A stretch of 64,000 bases of DNA from Methylobacterium currus (GCF_003058325.1 NZ_CP028843.1:3841501-3905500); one strand, 5' to 3'; counted from the stretch's first letter, positions 1 to 9,403 are shown. Made by a program: numbers and translations. The notes: generated by a model from the letters alone, not told the origin.

Positions 1-1
1 G

Positions 2-310
2 TTGAGCGAAGCCCGCGCGCGCATGCTGACGCTGGCACGCCTTTCCGCCGGAGAGAAGGTGGCCGAGCTCCTGCTCGACATGGCCGTGAGAGCGGGGACG
101 TCCGCGGGCCGGCCGGGCCTGGAAGAGCCGGTGACGTTCGAACTTCCTATGACGCGCGGCCACATGGCGGACGTGCTAGGAATGACGATCGAAACGGTGA
201 GCCGGCAACTGACAAAACTGAAGGGCGCTGGGGTGATCGTCCTGTCTGGCGCCCGGACTGTCACGATAGTCGATGCGCGCGGGCTCAGGAGGCGGGCCGT
301 GGCGGCGTGA
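2..310 (+). CDS. Crp/Fnr-family transcriptional regulator, C-terminal part (cut by window start)
   Basis: Only the C-terminal ~102 residues are inside the window, so the TTG at base 2 is not a real start. The segment begins in the long dimerisation helix of a Crp/Fnr protein and continues into a winged helix-turn-helix. The recognition helix reads TIETVSRQLTKLK, with the E-x-x-S-R pattern that in FNR/FixK proteins reads TTGA-type half-sites. Members are cytoplasmic homodimers responding to oxygen, redox or nitric oxide, but the sensory N-terminus is out of view, so the signal is unknown. A matching palindrome lies upstream of cyoA at 6466-6481. Linking the two is inference from motif type and proximity. 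Confidence 0.85.
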   Translation: MSEARARMLTLARLSAGEKVAELLLDMAVRAGTSAGRPGLEEPVTFELPMTRGHMADVLGMTIETVSRQLTKLKGAGVIVLSGARTVTIVDARGLRRRAVAA

Positions 311-396
311 GTCACGCCGCTCGACGGCACAGGCCGTCGATGAGCAGGGATCGGCCCTCGGCTGCCCGACGCCGCGTGAACCGCGGAGCGACCGAG

Positions 397-852
397 ATGC
401 GCATCTTTGTCGGCTTCGTGTCACTCGTGCTCGCCGGCGTGATGGCCGGCGGGACCGTTCAACCCTCCGCCGCCGGAGCGTCGGACGCGGCGGTTACGGT
501 TCAAAGGAGCGGCTCCCAGCCCTCGGCCAAGGGCTCGCCGGAGTGGTTCACCGGCTCCGTGCGCGTCGACCCGCTTCTGAAGGAGATGCCGCCGTCACTG
601 ATGTCGGGCGGGCTCGTCACCTTCGAGCCGGGCGCGCGAACGGCCTGGCACACGCACCCGCTCGGCCAGACCCTGATCGTCACGGCCGAGGCCGGCCGGT
701 TGCAACAGTGGGACGGCCAGGTTCAGGAGATCCGGCCCGGCGAGGTGGTGCGCATCCCGCCCGGCGTAAAGCACTGGCACGGCGCCTCGGCCACAGCCGG
801 CATGAGCCACGTCGACATCGCGGAGGCGCTCGACGGCAAAGTCGTCGATTAG
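397..852 (+). CDS. Secreted cupin-domain protein, shortened by an in-frame amber codon
   Basis: ATG at 397 is preferred over an upstream start at 307 because it begins a clean signal peptide ([19 protein letters not shown]). A single cupin barrel follows with metal-ligand histidines in the motif [11 protein letters not shown] and a later [10 protein letters not shown] strand. Reading ends at TAG 850-852, but the same frame continues MEHVTDAQYRGE up to TGA 889-891. In homologous cupins the tail typically reads like VVDWMEHVTDEQY, so the TAG sits where a Trp codon (TGG) would be expected. The protein is probably a periplasmic or exported metal-binding cupin of unknown substrate. It may be functional without its last 13 residues, a fresh nonsense mutant, or a sequencing error. 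Confidence 0.75.
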   Translation: MRIFVGFVSLVLAGVMAGGTVQPSAAGASDAAVTVQRSGSQPSAKGSPEWFTGSVRVDPLLKEMPPSLMSGGLVTFEPGARTAWHTHPLGQTLIVTAEAGRLQQWDGQVQEIRPGEVVRIPPGVKHWHGASATAGMSHVDIAEALDGKVVD

Positions 853-931
853 ATGGAGCACGTCACGGACGCGCAATACCGGGGCGAGTGAGCCACCCGC
901 GTCCACTGACCGAAAAGGAAACCGCGACCCG

Positions 932-1648
932 ATGGGACCGAAGGTCATCTGCCACATGGTGAGCTCAATCAACGGGCGGCTGCATCCCAGCCGCTTCACC
1001 GTCCCGGCATCGGGCGTGGATAAGGCGCGGCTCCGGCAGCACTACGACGAGGTCGCGGCCCACTTCGGCGCCCAGGGATGGATGTGCGGGCGCGTGACCA
1101 TGCAGGAGGTCTCCAAGGGCAAGCCGCGGCAGGTGACTGGGCCGGGCGTCTCCTCGCGCGAGCCGTTCGTCGGAGACCAAAAGGACCGCGACCTCGCAAT
1201 CGCCATCGACCCGGAGGGGCGCGTTCACTACGGGCAGGACAACCACGTCGGCGACCATGCCGTCGCGGTTCTGTCCGAGGCGGTGTCCGACGGGTATCTC
1301 GCGGAACTGCGCGAGGACGGCGTATCCTATTTGTTGGCCAATCCCGATGGCCGCGACCTCGCCAATGCCATGGACGCGTTGGGCGAGACCTTCGGCGTCG
1401 AGGCTCTCCTGCTGGAAGGGGGCGCGGCCATCAACGGTGCCCTCCTGAAGGCGGGCCTAATCGACGAGATCAACGTGCTCATCCACCCGGCGGCCGACGG
1501 CCTCGCCGGCGTCGAGAGCATCTTCGGATACCAGGGCCAGGCCGAAGAGCGGCCCGGTGCCGGGCAGGCCCTCCGGCACATGTCCGCCGAGACGCTCGAA
1601 GGCGGAATGGTGTGGCTACGGTACCAGGCGGAGAAAGCGCCGGCCTAG
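932..1648 (+). CDS. RibD C-terminal / dihydrofolate-reductase-like family protein
   Basis: This 238-residue protein opens with KVICHMVSSINGRL, the nucleotide-binding first strand of the RibD C-terminal/DHFR-like fold. It carries the later LLLEGGAAINGALLKAGLIDEI segment (here split by position, near residues 157-178) typical of the family. These are cytoplasmic NAD(P)H-dependent reductases. The deaminase domain of true riboflavin RibD is absent, so a generic reductase is more likely than a riboflavin enzyme. It follows the cupin by about 80 bases on the same strand and could be co-transcribed. It ends with TAG. The substrate is not predictable. Confidence 0.8.
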   Translation: MGPKVICHMVSSINGRLHPSRFTVPASGVDKARLRQHYDEVAAHFGAQGWMCGRVTMQEVSKGKPRQVTGPGVSSREPFVGDQKDRDLAIAIDPEGRVHYGQDNHVGDHAVAVLSEAVSDGYLAELREDGVSYLLANPDGRDLANAMDALGETFGVEALLLEGGAAINGALLKAGLIDEINVLIHPAADGLAGVESIFGYQGQAEERPGAGQALRHMSAETLEGGMVWLRYQAEKAPA

Positions 1649-1803
1649 CCAAGGCCGCGCTACCAACTGCATCAACGTGAGACACATGGGAACCTCCTCA
1701 CGCGTCCGTCGGGGTTGCTGCTCCGGCAGGTGACGATCTGATTCGTCCCATTAGAACGAACTTGGCCGCCGTCGTGAAAGGGCGGCCACGCCTACTCTAG
1801 GTT

Positions 1804-2121
1804 TCACCAGTGCGGAATTTTGGAGCTTCGCAGCGCAACGCTGGGTCGGCTATCAGTCAGGACGTCGGGAACGCCAGGTCCGAGCATCCCGGCAAGGTCG
1901 GCGGTGCTCGGTCCGTCCTGTCCGATGAATTCGTTCAAGGCAGAGCGGAGTCGCTCGGCCTCATCCGCGATCGGCCAGGTGGGGAGCCCGTCCGCGCAGG
2001 CTTCGAGGTGGTCGCATAGGCCAGCCGAGTGCGCGTGCCGCGCCATGAGGCGATGGAGTTCCGCCTCGGCGACGAGGCCGGAATGATCCGCGAGGGGGGC
2101 GAGAAGTCGAGGCGATCCCAT
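1804..2121 (-). CDS. Small hypothetical protein
   Basis: A 105-residue open frame fills the space between the reductase gene and cyoD. It is predicted helical and rich in Ala, Leu, Glu and His, with no signal peptide or membrane segment. No family was recognised. Codon third positions look like those of neighbouring genes, and no competing frame is better. It lies upstream of nothing on its strand, since the cyo operon also reads minus and ends before it, so it could be the last gene of that transcript. Treated as probable but unproven. Confidence 0.5.
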   Translation of the reverse strand: MGSPRLLAPLADHSGLVAEAELHRLMARHAHSAGLCDHLEACADGLPTWPIADEAERLRSALNEFIGQDGPSTADLAGMLGPGVPDVLTDSRPSVALRSSKIPHW

Positions 2122-2212
2122 TAGACGATCCCGGCTGTGAGACTCTTCCGGGCCGCATCGGCACCCGACGGAGGGGAAGCCGAGGTACCCTCTGCATCCG
2201 GCCCTGGCGTGG

Positions 2213-2605
2213 TCAGTGCATTGGCGCCGCCGCGGCGTCCGGCGTCGGCATCATGTTCACGTTGAGATGGTACATGACCCAGATCGACCCGCCGATCGTC
2301 AGCACCACGATCACTGCCGTGAAGAGGAAGGCGAGCAGCGTCCAGCCGCCCTCAGAGCGCGTGTCGAGATGGAGGAAGCTGACCACGTGGACGACGATCT
2401 GGATCAGTGCGAGGGCGAAGATGATCGCTGCCGTCACCCTCGCATCGGACAGCGCCTGCGACATCACGAGCCAGAACGGCACGACCGTCAGCCCGATCGA
2501 GAGCGCGACGCCGATGCGGTAACCGCGACGGCTCCCGTGCCCGTGCGCGTCTCCTCGCGCGTCACCTGAGGCGCCGTGCACGGAGGGGGTGGAATGCAAG
2601 CTCAC
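2213..2605 (-). CDS. cyoD: Cytochrome bo3 ubiquinol oxidase subunit IV
   Basis: A 130-residue integral membrane protein with three hydrophobic helices. The central segment IIFALALIQIVVHVVSFLHL is characteristic of CyoD/COX4-like subunits. It is the smallest subunit of the proton-pumping bo3 quinol oxidase in the inner membrane and assists assembly of subunit I and CuB. The N-terminus is longer and more hydrophilic (His/Gly-rich) than in E. coli. Its start overlaps the end of cyoC by four bases (ATGA), showing translational coupling in the cyoABCD operon. Confidence 0.93.
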   Translation of the reverse strand: MSLHSTPSVHGASGDARGDAHGHGSRRGYRIGVALSIGLTVVPFWLVMSQALSDARVTAAIIFALALIQIVVHVVSFLHLDTRSEGGWTLLAFLFTAVIVVLTIGGSIWVMYHLNVNMMPTPDAAAAPMH

Positions 2606-3234
2606 CGAATCACTCCATGAAGGTAGACGAAGGTAAAGACGCCGATCCAGATGATGTCGAGGAAGTGCCAGAACATCGACAGGCAGATGATCCGACGTCT
2701 CATCTCGCCGCTGAGTCCGTGCTGGCTGAGCTGGACTAGCATCGTCGCGATCCAGATCAGTCCGACGGTGACGTGCGCACCGTGCGTGCCGACCAGGGTG
2801 AAGAAAGCCGACAGGAAGGCGCTGCGTTGCGGGCCCGCCCCCTCCGCGATCAGGTGCGAGAACTCATAGAGTTCGACGCCGACGAAGGCCGCGCCGAGGA
2901 GGCCAGTCACCGCAAGCCAAGCCTGCGTCGGACCGACCCTTCCCGCCTCCATATGGGGGATGGCCTGCCCAAAGGTGATTGAGGAGACGAGCAGGAGCGC
3001 GGTGTTGAGGGCGACCAGAGGTAGGTCGAAGAGCTGGCGCGGACCAGGCCCGCCGGCGTAGCCCGTACTCACTACGCCGTACATCGCAAATAGCGAAGCG
3101 AAGATGAGCGCGTCGCTCATCAGGTAGATCCAGAAGCCCAGGACCGTGGCGCCCCCGCCGTGTTCGTGCCCCTCCGCCCCGGTCTCGTGCCAGGCAATCT
3201 CGGGTTCACCCGCGTCCCATGTGCGATCGGTCAT
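2602..3234 (-). CDS. cyoC: Cytochrome bo3 ubiquinol oxidase subunit III
   Basis: About 210 residues from ATG at 3234, one base after the cyoB stop. Longer upstream starts fall inside cyoB and were rejected. The sequence has five membrane segments of the COX3 family, including LGFWIYLMSDALIFASLFAM near the N-terminus and the VGTHGAHVTVGLIW motif with conserved His. Subunit III stabilises the quinol oxidase core in the inner membrane. It sits between cyoB and cyoD with essentially no gaps, so the order cyoA-B-C-D is canonical. Confidence 0.94.
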   Translation of the reverse strand: MTDRTWDAGEPEIAWHETGAEGHEHGGGATVLGFWIYLMSDALIFASLFAMYGVVSTGYAGGPGPRQLFDLPLVALNTALLLVSSITFGQAIPHMEAGRVGPTQAWLAVTGLLGAAFVGVELYEFSHLIAEGAGPQRSAFLSAFFTLVGTHGAHVTVGLIWIATMLVQLSQHGLSGEMRRRIICLSMFWHFLDIIWIGVFTFVYLHGVIR

Positions 3235-3235
3235 A

Positions 3236-5233
3236 TCAGCCCCCCTGGCCGAGCAGCGTCCGGCGCTTGACTTCGGTCGCCGCCACCACGTCGGCCGGGA
3301 TGAAAGTGTCGCGCGCGAAGTCGAAGGTGTGCCCAACCGCCACTGCGAGCAGGGCGAGGGAGCTCAAGGCGGCGAGCCACCAGATGTACCAGACCATGCC
3401 GAAGCCGAGGCTGAGCGACAGGCCGGCGAGGATCACACCCGTGCCGGTGTTACGCGGCATGTGGATCGGGCGGAAGTCGCCCGTAGGCCGGGCGTAGCCG
3501 CGGCTCTTCATGTCGTACCAGGCGTCCAGGTCGTGCACGACCGGCAGGAAGGCGAAGTTGTAGGCCGGCGGCGGCGAGGCGGTCGACCATTCGAGCGTGC
3601 GGCCGTCCCAGGGGTCGCCCGTAACGTCGCGCAACGCGGTGCGGTTCACGAAACCCATGACGATGCTCATCACGAAGCCAAGGATGCCGACCAGGATGAT
3701 GAGCGCGCCTATGGCCGCGATGACAAAGTAGGGCTGGAAGTTCGGATCGTCGAAATGACGGACGCGGCGCGCGGTGCCCATCAGGCCGACCACATAGATC
3801 GGCGTCCAGGCGACCCAGTAGCCGACGACCCAGCCCCAGAACCCGACCTTGCCCCAGAACGGGTCGAGCTTGAAGCCGAAGGCCTTGGGGAACCAGTAGA
3901 CCATGCCGGCAAACAGGCCGAACACGACGCCGCCGATGATCACGTTGTGGAAGTGCGCCACGAGGAACAGCGAATTGTGGAGCACGAAGTCGGCCGGCGG
4001 AATGGCGAGCAGCACCCCGGTCATGCCGCCGACGACGAAAGTCAGCATGAACGCCACGACCCACATCATTGGTAGCTCGAAGCGGATATCACCGCGGTAC
4101 ATCGTGAACAGCCAGTTGAAGATCTTGGCGCCAGTCGGGATCGAGATCACCATCGTAGCGATGCCGAAGAACGAGTTCACGGCAGGTCCGGCGCCCATCG
4201 TGAAGAAGTGATGCAGCCAAACGAGATAGGACAGGATCGTGATGACGACGGTGGCGTAGACCATCGACGAGTAACCGAACAGGCGCTTGCCGGTGAAGGT
4301 CGAAGTGATCTCAGAGTAGATGCCGAACGCAGGCAGGACGAGAACGTAGACTTCCGGATGACCCCAGATCCAGACCATGTTCCAGTACATCATTGGTGCG
4401 CCACCGAGATCGTTGGTGAAGAAGTTCGTGCCGACGTAGCGGTCGAGCATCAGCAGGAAGAAGGCGGCGGTGAGCGCGGGAAAGATCGCGATCGCCAGCA
4501 CGTTCGAGCAGAGCGCGGTCCAGCAAAACACCGGCAGCTTCATCATGGTCATGCCGGGCGCGCGCATCTTGATGATGGTCGCGACCATGTTGATCGCTGA
4601 CAGCGTCGTGCCCACGCCCGCGATCTGCAAGGACCACAGGTAGTAGTCGACGCCGGTGTCGGGGCTATAGGCAAGTCCGGCAAGCGGCGCATATGATAGC
4701 CAGCCCGTGCGGGCGAACTCGCCCACGAACAGCGAGACCATGGTGAGGACCGCGCCCGCGGCGGTGAGCCAGAAACTCAAGTTGTTCAGGAACGGGAAGG
4801 CGACGTCGCGCGCGCCGATCTGGAGCGGCATCACGAAGTTGATGATGCCCACCACCAGCGGGATCGCCACGAAGAAGATCATGATCGTCCCGTGGGCGGT
4901 GAAGATCTGATCGTAGTGGTGGGCGGGCAGGTAGCCCTCGTTCGCACCGAAGGCGATCGCCTGCTGCGCGCGCATCATCAGCGCGTCGGCAAATCCCCGC
5001 AGCAGCATGATGATGCCGAGGATCACGTACATGATGCCGATCTTCTTGTGATCGACGCTCGTGAACCACTCATGCCAGAGATAGCCCCAGAGCCGATACC
5101 AAGTCACCGCGCCGACGATGGCGAGCCCGAGCAGCAGGACGACGACGAAGGTGCCGAACAGGATCGGCTCGTGGATCGGGAAGGATTCCCAGGTCAAACG
5201 GCCAAAGATCGTCTTGAGATGGATGTCGGTCAT
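3236..5233 (-). CDS. cyoB: Cytochrome bo3 ubiquinol oxidase subunit I (haem-copper catalytic subunit)
   Basis: A 665-residue protein, the usual length for CyoB. It contains the haem-copper oxidase core: the low-spin haem ligand in [11 protein letters not shown], the CuB/crosslink motif [11 protein letters not shown], the HHFFTMG pair of CuB histidines, and [11 protein letters not shown] with the high- and low-spin haem histidines. About 15 transmembrane helices are visible. It oxidises ubiquinol, reduces O2 to water and pumps protons across the inner membrane. It follows cyoA after 75 bases and is followed at once by cyoC. Confidence 0.97.
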   Translation of the reverse strand: MTDIHLKTIFGRLTWESFPIHEPILFGTFVVVLLLGLAIVGAVTWYRLWGYLWHEWFTSVDHKKIGIMYVILGIIMLLRGFADALMMRAQQAIAFGANEGYLPAHHYDQIFTAHGTIMIFFVAIPLVVGIINFVMPLQIGARDVAFPFLNNLSFWLTAAGAVLTMVSLFVGEFARTGWLSYAPLAGLAYSPDTGVDYYLWSLQIAGVGTTLSAINMVATIIKMRAPGMTMMKLPVFCWTALCSNVLAIAIFPALTAAFFLLMLDRYVGTNFFTNDLGGAPMMYWNMVWIWGHPEVYVLVLPAFGIYSEITSTFTGKRLFGYSSMVYATVVITILSYLVWLHHFFTMGAGPAVNSFFGIATMVISIPTGAKIFNWLFTMYRGDIRFELPMMWVVAFMLTFVVGGMTGVLLAIPPADFVLHNSLFLVAHFHNVIIGGVVFGLFAGMVYWFPKAFGFKLDPFWGKVGFWGWVVGYWVAWTPIYVVGLMGTARRVRHFDDPNFQPYFVIAAIGALIILVGILGFVMSIVMGFVNRTALRDVTGDPWDGRTLEWSTASPPPAYNFAFLPVVHDLDAWYDMKSRGYARPTGDFRPIHMPRNTGTGVILAGLSLSLGFGMVWYIWWLAALSSLALLAVAVGHTFDFARDTFIPADVVAATEVKRRTLLGQGG

Positions 5234-5308
5234 GACGGTCCCGATGGGGAAGGGCGATCCCGCGCCGAATGGCGGGCCGGCAGGAGGGATGGACGGCGCG
5301 TGAGCGGA

Positions 5309-6430
5309 TTACTGATGGTCGCGGTTGTGCGCGCTGCCCGGCTCGAGCGCGCCGCGGGGATCGAGCTGCGCGGGCGCTGTGACGTTCGGGCCGGAGCCCT
5401 TCTCCTCGGGCACCTTTTCCAGGGCGGGCTTGGGCTTGCCGCCGATGAGCGGCTCCGCCGAGCGTCCAGGGGGCATCTCCGGCACCCCATGCGCGTGTGC
5501 GTGACCTCGATCCGTCTCCATGTCGCGGCGCATGAGGTCGACCATGCAGGGCTTGCCCGGTTCGACGCAGCGGTTGAGCGTACGGTCGAAAAGCCCTTGC
5601 TCGACAGAGGCGAAGCGCATCACCGGTACCCGTTCGCTCGGTTTGACCAGCTCCACGAGATTCGACAGCGCGAGGATGCCGCCGGCGGCCTTCACCTCCG
5701 CCACCCAACGGTCGAAATCGGCCGCCTCGATGCCGCGCAGCTTGAACCGCATGTCGGAATAGCCACGGCCGCTGTAGTTGCCCGAGTAGCCCCAGCTGTC
5801 GCCGGGCTTGTTGAGCACGGCATTCAGCTCCGAGCGCATGGTCGGCATGGCGTAGATCATGCCGGCGAGCGTCGGTGCGTAGAACGTGTTGAACTGGTCG
5901 CTCGAAGTAATCGCGAAACGGACCGGCACGTTCACGGGCAAGGCGAGCTCGTTCACAGTGGCGATTCCGAGATCGGGATAGATAAACAGCCATTTCCAAT
6001 CGAGGGCGATAACCTCGACGGTCAGCGGCTTCATGTCCGAGGGAACGGGTACGCCCGGTGCGAGGCGCTCCAGCGGCCGGAACGGGTCGAGCAGATGCGT
6101 GCTCGTCCAGGTCACTGCGCTCAGCGCAATGATGATGAGCAGCGGACACGACCAGATCACCAGTTCGAGCGTGGTCGAGTGATCGAAATCGGGTTCGTAG
6201 ACCTTATTCGCGTTGCCCCGCCTGTAGCGCCAGGCGAACAGCACGGTAAGCACCATCACCGGCACGATGATGAGCAGCATAACCGCAACCGAAAATAGGA
6301 TGAGGTTGCGTTGTTGCAGCGCAACGTCTCCGGTGGGACTCATCACCACCGCGTCGCAGCCACCGAGCAGGAGCAGCGGGAGCGCGAGGGCGAAGGCCCG
6401 TCTCAAAGGACTGAATGCTGGGTCGAACAT
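5309..6430 (-). CDS. cyoA: Cytochrome bo3 ubiquinol oxidase subunit II
   Basis: ATG at 6430 gives 373 residues. The N-terminus has a lipoprotein signal ending in LLLLGGCDAV, so Cys is predicted to be lipidated. Two membrane helices follow and then the periplasmic cupredoxin-fold domain with DWKWLFIYPDLGIATVNELA. As in other quinol oxidases, CuA ligands are not apparent. The C-terminal ~70 residues after the COX2 domain are long and Pro/Glu-rich. First gene of the cyo operon. The upstream region holds the palindrome at 6466-6481, about 35 bases before the start. Confidence 0.95.
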   Translation of the reverse strand: MFDPAFSPLRRAFALALPLLLLGGCDAVVMSPTGDVALQQRNLILFSVAVMLLIIVPVMVLTVLFAWRYRRGNANKVYEPDFDHSTTLELVIWSCPLLIIIALSAVTWTSTHLLDPFRPLERLAPGVPVPSDMKPLTVEVIALDWKWLFIYPDLGIATVNELALPVNVPVRFAITSSDQFNTFYAPTLAGMIYAMPTMRSELNAVLNKPGDSWGYSGNYSGRGYSDMRFKLRGIEAADFDRWVAEVKAAGGILALSNLVELVKPSERVPVMRFASVEQGLFDRTLNRCVEPGKPCMVDLMRRDMETDRGHAHAHGVPEMPPGRSAEPLIGGKPKPALEKVPEEKGSGPNVTAPAQLDPRGALEPGSAHNRDHQ

Positions 6431-6465
6431 GGCCGCTGGGATAGCCGGCGCGGACCCCCGTCGAC

Positions 6466-6481
6466 TTTGACCGCGGTCAAA
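6466..6481. promoter_or_regulatory. Perfect 16-bp palindrome resembling an FNR/FixK-type operator
   Basis: The sequence TTTGACCGCGGTCAAA is a perfect inverted repeat between divergent cyoA (start 6430) and the MFS gene (start 6584). It matches the FNR-family layout TTGA-N6-TCAA (TTGAC-N4-GTCAA). A Crp/Fnr protein with FNR-like recognition residues is encoded at the window start. The distance of about 35 bases to cyoA suggests a repressing or start-proximal role there and leaves about 100 bases to the MFS start. The binding factor is inferred. Confidence 0.55.
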
Positions 6482-6583
6482 TCCCCTCGGTTCGCTCGCC
6501 GTTATGGCCGTCGTGGAACCGATCGCCGGTGAGGCACGCGGTCCGAACCCACGCGGGGACGCGGACGTAAGGAGACCTAACGG

Positions 6584-7921
6584 ATGGCAGTCACGAGCGC
6601 CGGCCCCGCGAGTTCGAAACCGTTGGAGCGCGATGCCCGGCTCGTCAACGCACGCGAGCACCGCATCCGGCCCGGCGAGATCGCGGTCGGCGTCATCATC
6701 GGACGCTCGTCAGAGTTCTTCGACTTCTTCGTCTACGCGATCGCTTCGGTGCTAGTCTTCCCGTCACTGGTCTTTCCATACGCAGACGCGCTGACCGGCA
6801 CACTATACTCGTTTGCGATCTTCTCGCTGGCCTTCGTCGCCCGGCCCTTCGGCGCCCTCGTCTTCATGCGGGTCGACCGGTGGCATGGGCGGGGCGTGAA
6901 GCTCACGGCGGCGCTCTTTCTGCTCGGAGGATCGACGGCGGCCATGGCGTTCCTGCCCGGCCACGCGCAGGTCGGCGGTCTTGCCGCGATCCTCCTAGGG
7001 ATCCTCAGGATCGGACAGGGTTTCGCACAGGGCGGCACCTGGGACGGGCTGCCCGCGCTGCTGTCGCTCAGTGCGCCGGCGGAACGGCGCGGCTGGTTCA
7101 GGATGGTCCCGCAGCTTGGCGCACCGATCGGCATGTTCGTGGCGAGCGCCCTGTTCGCGTTCCTGCTCGCCACGCTGAAGCCGGCGGACTTCCTCGATTG
7201 GGGCTGGCGCTACCCATTCTTCGTAGCCTTCGTCATCAACGTCGTGGCGCTGTTCGCGAGGCTGCGCCTGATCTCCACGCCCGAATTCACCCGACTCTAC
7301 GAGAGCCGGGAGTTGCAGCCGTCCCGCCTATCGGACCTCGTGCGCGAAGAGGGACGAACGGTAATCCTCGGTGCGTTCACCCCCCTGGCGAGCTTCGCGC
7401 TCTTCCACCTCGTCACGGTGTTTCCCCTGTCATGGGTGGTGCTGGCCGGAGGCGACGCATCCTTGCGCTTCCTAGTGATCGAGCTGGTCGGGGCCGGTGT
7501 CGGGCTCGCGACCGTGGCGCTGTCTGGGCTCCTCGCGGATCGGCTCGGGGGGCGGACCGTGCTCGGGCTCTCCGCGGTGCTGATCGGCGCCTATGGTGGC
7601 TTCGCGCCGCGGTTGCTCGACAAGGGGCCCGCAGGCGAATGGACCTACGTGCTGCTGGGCTTCGCCTTCCTCGGGCTCGCTTTCGGCCAGTCTTCGGGTG
7701 CGCTGAACGCCAGCTTCTCGGCCAAGCACCGCTACACGGGCGCGGGCACGACTGCGACAGCCGCTTGGTTCATCGGCGCCGGCTTCGCACCACTTGTCGC
7801 CCTTTGGCTCGCGAGCACCTTCGGCCTATGGTCGGTCGGCGCCTATCTCGTCTCCGGTGCCCTGTGCACGCTCGCGGCCCTTGGGCTGAATCGGGTGCTG
7901 CACAGAGCGCCAACGCGATAA
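6584..7921 (+). CDS. MFS transporter, metabolite:H+ symporter (MHS)-like
   Basis: A 445-residue protein with about 12 transmembrane segments. It begins after a 30-residue hydrophilic lead with VGVIIGRSSEFFDFFVYAIA, the family signature for MHS-type transporters (G-x-x-x-E-x-x-D-F). It continues with ARPFGALVFMRVDRWHGRG in the loop 2-3 position and GILRIGQGFAQGGTWDG. Members import organic acids, osmolytes or related metabolites with protons. The substrate is not predictable. It is divergent from cyoA and may share its control region. Confidence 0.88.
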   Translation: MAVTSAGPASSKPLERDARLVNAREHRIRPGEIAVGVIIGRSSEFFDFFVYAIASVLVFPSLVFPYADALTGTLYSFAIFSLAFVARPFGALVFMRVDRWHGRGVKLTAALFLLGGSTAAMAFLPGHAQVGGLAAILLGILRIGQGFAQGGTWDGLPALLSLSAPAERRGWFRMVPQLGAPIGMFVASALFAFLLATLKPADFLDWGWRYPFFVAFVINVVALFARLRLISTPEFTRLYESRELQPSRLSDLVREEGRTVILGAFTPLASFALFHLVTVFPLSWVVLAGGDASLRFLVIELVGAGVGLATVALSGLLADRLGGRTVLGLSAVLIGAYGGFAPRLLDKGPAGEWTYVLLGFAFLGLAFGQSSGALNASFSAKHRYTGAGTTATAAWFIGAGFAPLVALWLASTFGLWSVGAYLVSGALCTLAALGLNRVLHRAPTR

Positions 7922-8009
7922 AAGCAGGGTCTTCTACCACCCTTTGCGTCGCCTCGCGCGTCTGCTTCGTACGCCTAGTTTCTACAAGCGGTTGTTCCAC
8001 TCCCGACCA

Positions 8010-8027
8010 AGGTCGAACATTCGACCT
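8010..8027. repeat. 18-bp near-perfect palindrome in a convergent intergenic region
   Basis: AGGTCGAA-CA-TTCGACCT has eight-base arms and a two-base centre. It lies about 90 bases past the MFS stop, in the 7922-8288 gap between convergent genes. It could be part of a terminator or a protein-binding site. There is no T-run on either side, so a classic intrinsic terminator is not clear. Confidence 0.5.
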
Positions 8028-8189
8028 AATCAGATTGCCGGAAGGCAGATTTCCCAAAATTCCGTGAGTGGTGGAAAGCGGACTCCCGCTTAGTCAAACT
8101 AATTGGATTGTGACCCTGGACGTTAGCAGCCGCCGCCTATTTTCCTGCAGGTCACTCCGGTTCTGCCTGCTCGCTCGGCCGGAGTCACC

Positions 8190-8230
8190 GGCGACCCGGC
8201 CGCTGCAACCTTTGCAGCAGCCGGGTCGCC
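8190..8230. terminator. Strong hairpin between convergent genes, probable bidirectional terminator
   Basis: Arms GGCGACCCGG and CCGGGTCGCC are perfect and extend inward to a 19-bp stem with one mismatch and a three-base loop. It sits between the ends of the MFS gene (plus) and the DUF892 gene (minus), the expected place for a shared terminator. No U-tract follows on either strand, so the termination role is inferred from position and stem strength. The rest of 7922-8288 shows no gene. Confidence 0.5.
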
Positions 8231-8288
8231 GTCAGCACACCACGCAAGAAGGGACGTTTGACAGCGTCCCCAGTGTTTGCTTCTCAGG

Positions 8289-8867
8289 TCAAGCGGATTT
8301 CCGGCGGCCTTTGCCCTTGGTCTGAACCTTGTCATTGTCGTCTTCATCTTCCTCGCCGACGTCGTCCTCAGCGCCTTCCATGCCCTCAACGTTGATACGC
8401 TCGGCGATCTGGGTAAGCAGCTCGTCAGTCTTCTTTTCTTCCTGCAGGGTCTCGTCCAGCAGCTTAGCTGCGTCCTTGTAGCCGAGCTGTGACGCCCAAG
8501 TTTTCAGCGTGCCATAGCGAGCGATCTCGTAGTGCTCGACCGCCTGGGCGCAGCCGGCCAGCACTGCATCGGCAGCCGGACCACCGCCGAAATCCTCCAG
8601 ATCCTCCTCCATTTCGGAGGTCAGACCCTGCATCGCCTCGCAGGTCTTGGCACGTGCCGGCTTGCCGATGATCTCGAACACCTGCTGCAGGCGCTCGATC
8701 TGGTTGCCACTCTCCTCGGCATGGATCTCAAACGCCTGCTTGAGTTCCTTATGCTGCGCGGACTTGGCCGCTTTCTTGAGTGCACGCACAGACTGCTTCT
8801 CGGCGTAGTAGATGTCCTTAAGCGTCTCGTAGAACGCGTCCTGCAAGGTCTTCTGATTGGTAGCCAT
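8289..8867 (-). CDS. DUF892 (YciE/YciF-type) ferritin-like protein
   Basis: ATG at 8867 (MATNQKTLQDAFYETL) is chosen over one seven codons upstream because it matches the family start. The ~160-residue core is a four-helix ferritin-like bundle. Candidate metal ligands are in LKDIYYAEKQ near the N-terminus, EIHAEESGNQIERL in the middle and AVEHYEIARYGTL further on. The tail is unusual: after the core it is strongly acidic and then basic (GEEDEDDNDK then KGKGRRKSA). The family is induced by stress in many bacteria and is presumed cytoplasmic. A metal or peroxide-handling role is inference. It is convergent with the MFS gene. Confidence 0.88.
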   Translation of the reverse strand: MATNQKTLQDAFYETLKDIYYAEKQSVRALKKAAKSAQHKELKQAFEIHAEESGNQIERLQQVFEIIGKPARAKTCEAMQGLTSEMEEDLEDFGGGPAADAVLAGCAQAVEHYEIARYGTLKTWASQLGYKDAAKLLDETLQEEKKTDELLTQIAERINVEGMEGAEDDVGEEDEDDNDKVQTKGKGRRKSA

Positions 8868-9007
8868 GTAAATCCATTCCCTTTGCAATATTCAATCTGG
8901 TCGCTGGCAGCCTCGCTGCAGCCAGCGTGTCCGTAAGAACGTGCGGGATTGAGGAGGGGTCCATAAATTCAGCTGTTAAAAATCCTGTGCATGACGGGGA
9001 AAGTTTC

Positions 9008-9403
9008 CTAGTTCAAGGAACCTCCCACCGCTTGCAGCTCACGCAGCACCTGCTCAACCAGCCCGGCAGAGTAGGGTTTGTCGATGAAGCGCGCTTTAGG
9101 AGGGAGGTCCCCGGGACCAGGCTTAGCTGCCCCCGAGCACACCACAATCATGATCTCAGGCCAGTGAAGAGCAACTTCGCGAGCCAAGTCAAAGCCATTG
9201 AGCTTACCTGGCATGTTCACATCCGTGAACAGAAGATCGATGCCGTCCTTCTCCTGGAGGTAGCGCAACGCCGCATCAGCGCTGGCCACCTCCAGGACTT
9301 TGTATCCGGCATCGGCCAGGGTATCGGCTGCTTCCATTCTGAGCAGGAACTCATCTTCGGCAACCAGCGCGACAACGGGTGGAGGTTCAGCATCTAAACT
9401 CAT
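9008..9403 (-). CDS. Single-domain response regulator (CheY-like receiver)
   Basis: 131 residues forming one receiver domain: acidic pocket VAEDEFLL, phospho-acceptor Asp in LLFTDVNMPG, conserved Ser/Thr region VVCSGAA and the Lys in ARFIDKPYS. There is no output domain. It lies just downstream of a PAS/HWE kinase on the same strand (78-base gap), a common arrangement in which the free-standing receiver accepts phosphate from the HWE kinase or acts as a phosphate sink. The partner assignment is inferred from adjacency. Confidence 0.92.
   Translation of the reverse strand: MSLDAEPPPVVALVAEDEFLLRMEAADTLADAGYKVLEVASADAALRYLQEKDGIDLLFTDVNMPGKLNGFDLAREVALHWPEIMIVVCSGAAKPGPGDLPPKARFIDKPYSAGLVEQVLRELQAVGGSLN

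Noticed and set aside
4892..6298. 468-codon plus-strand open frame opposite cyoA/cyoB
   Set aside because: Antisense shadow of high-GC coding sequence; composition rich in Arg, His and Glu with no family pattern, while cyoA and cyoB are unambiguous.
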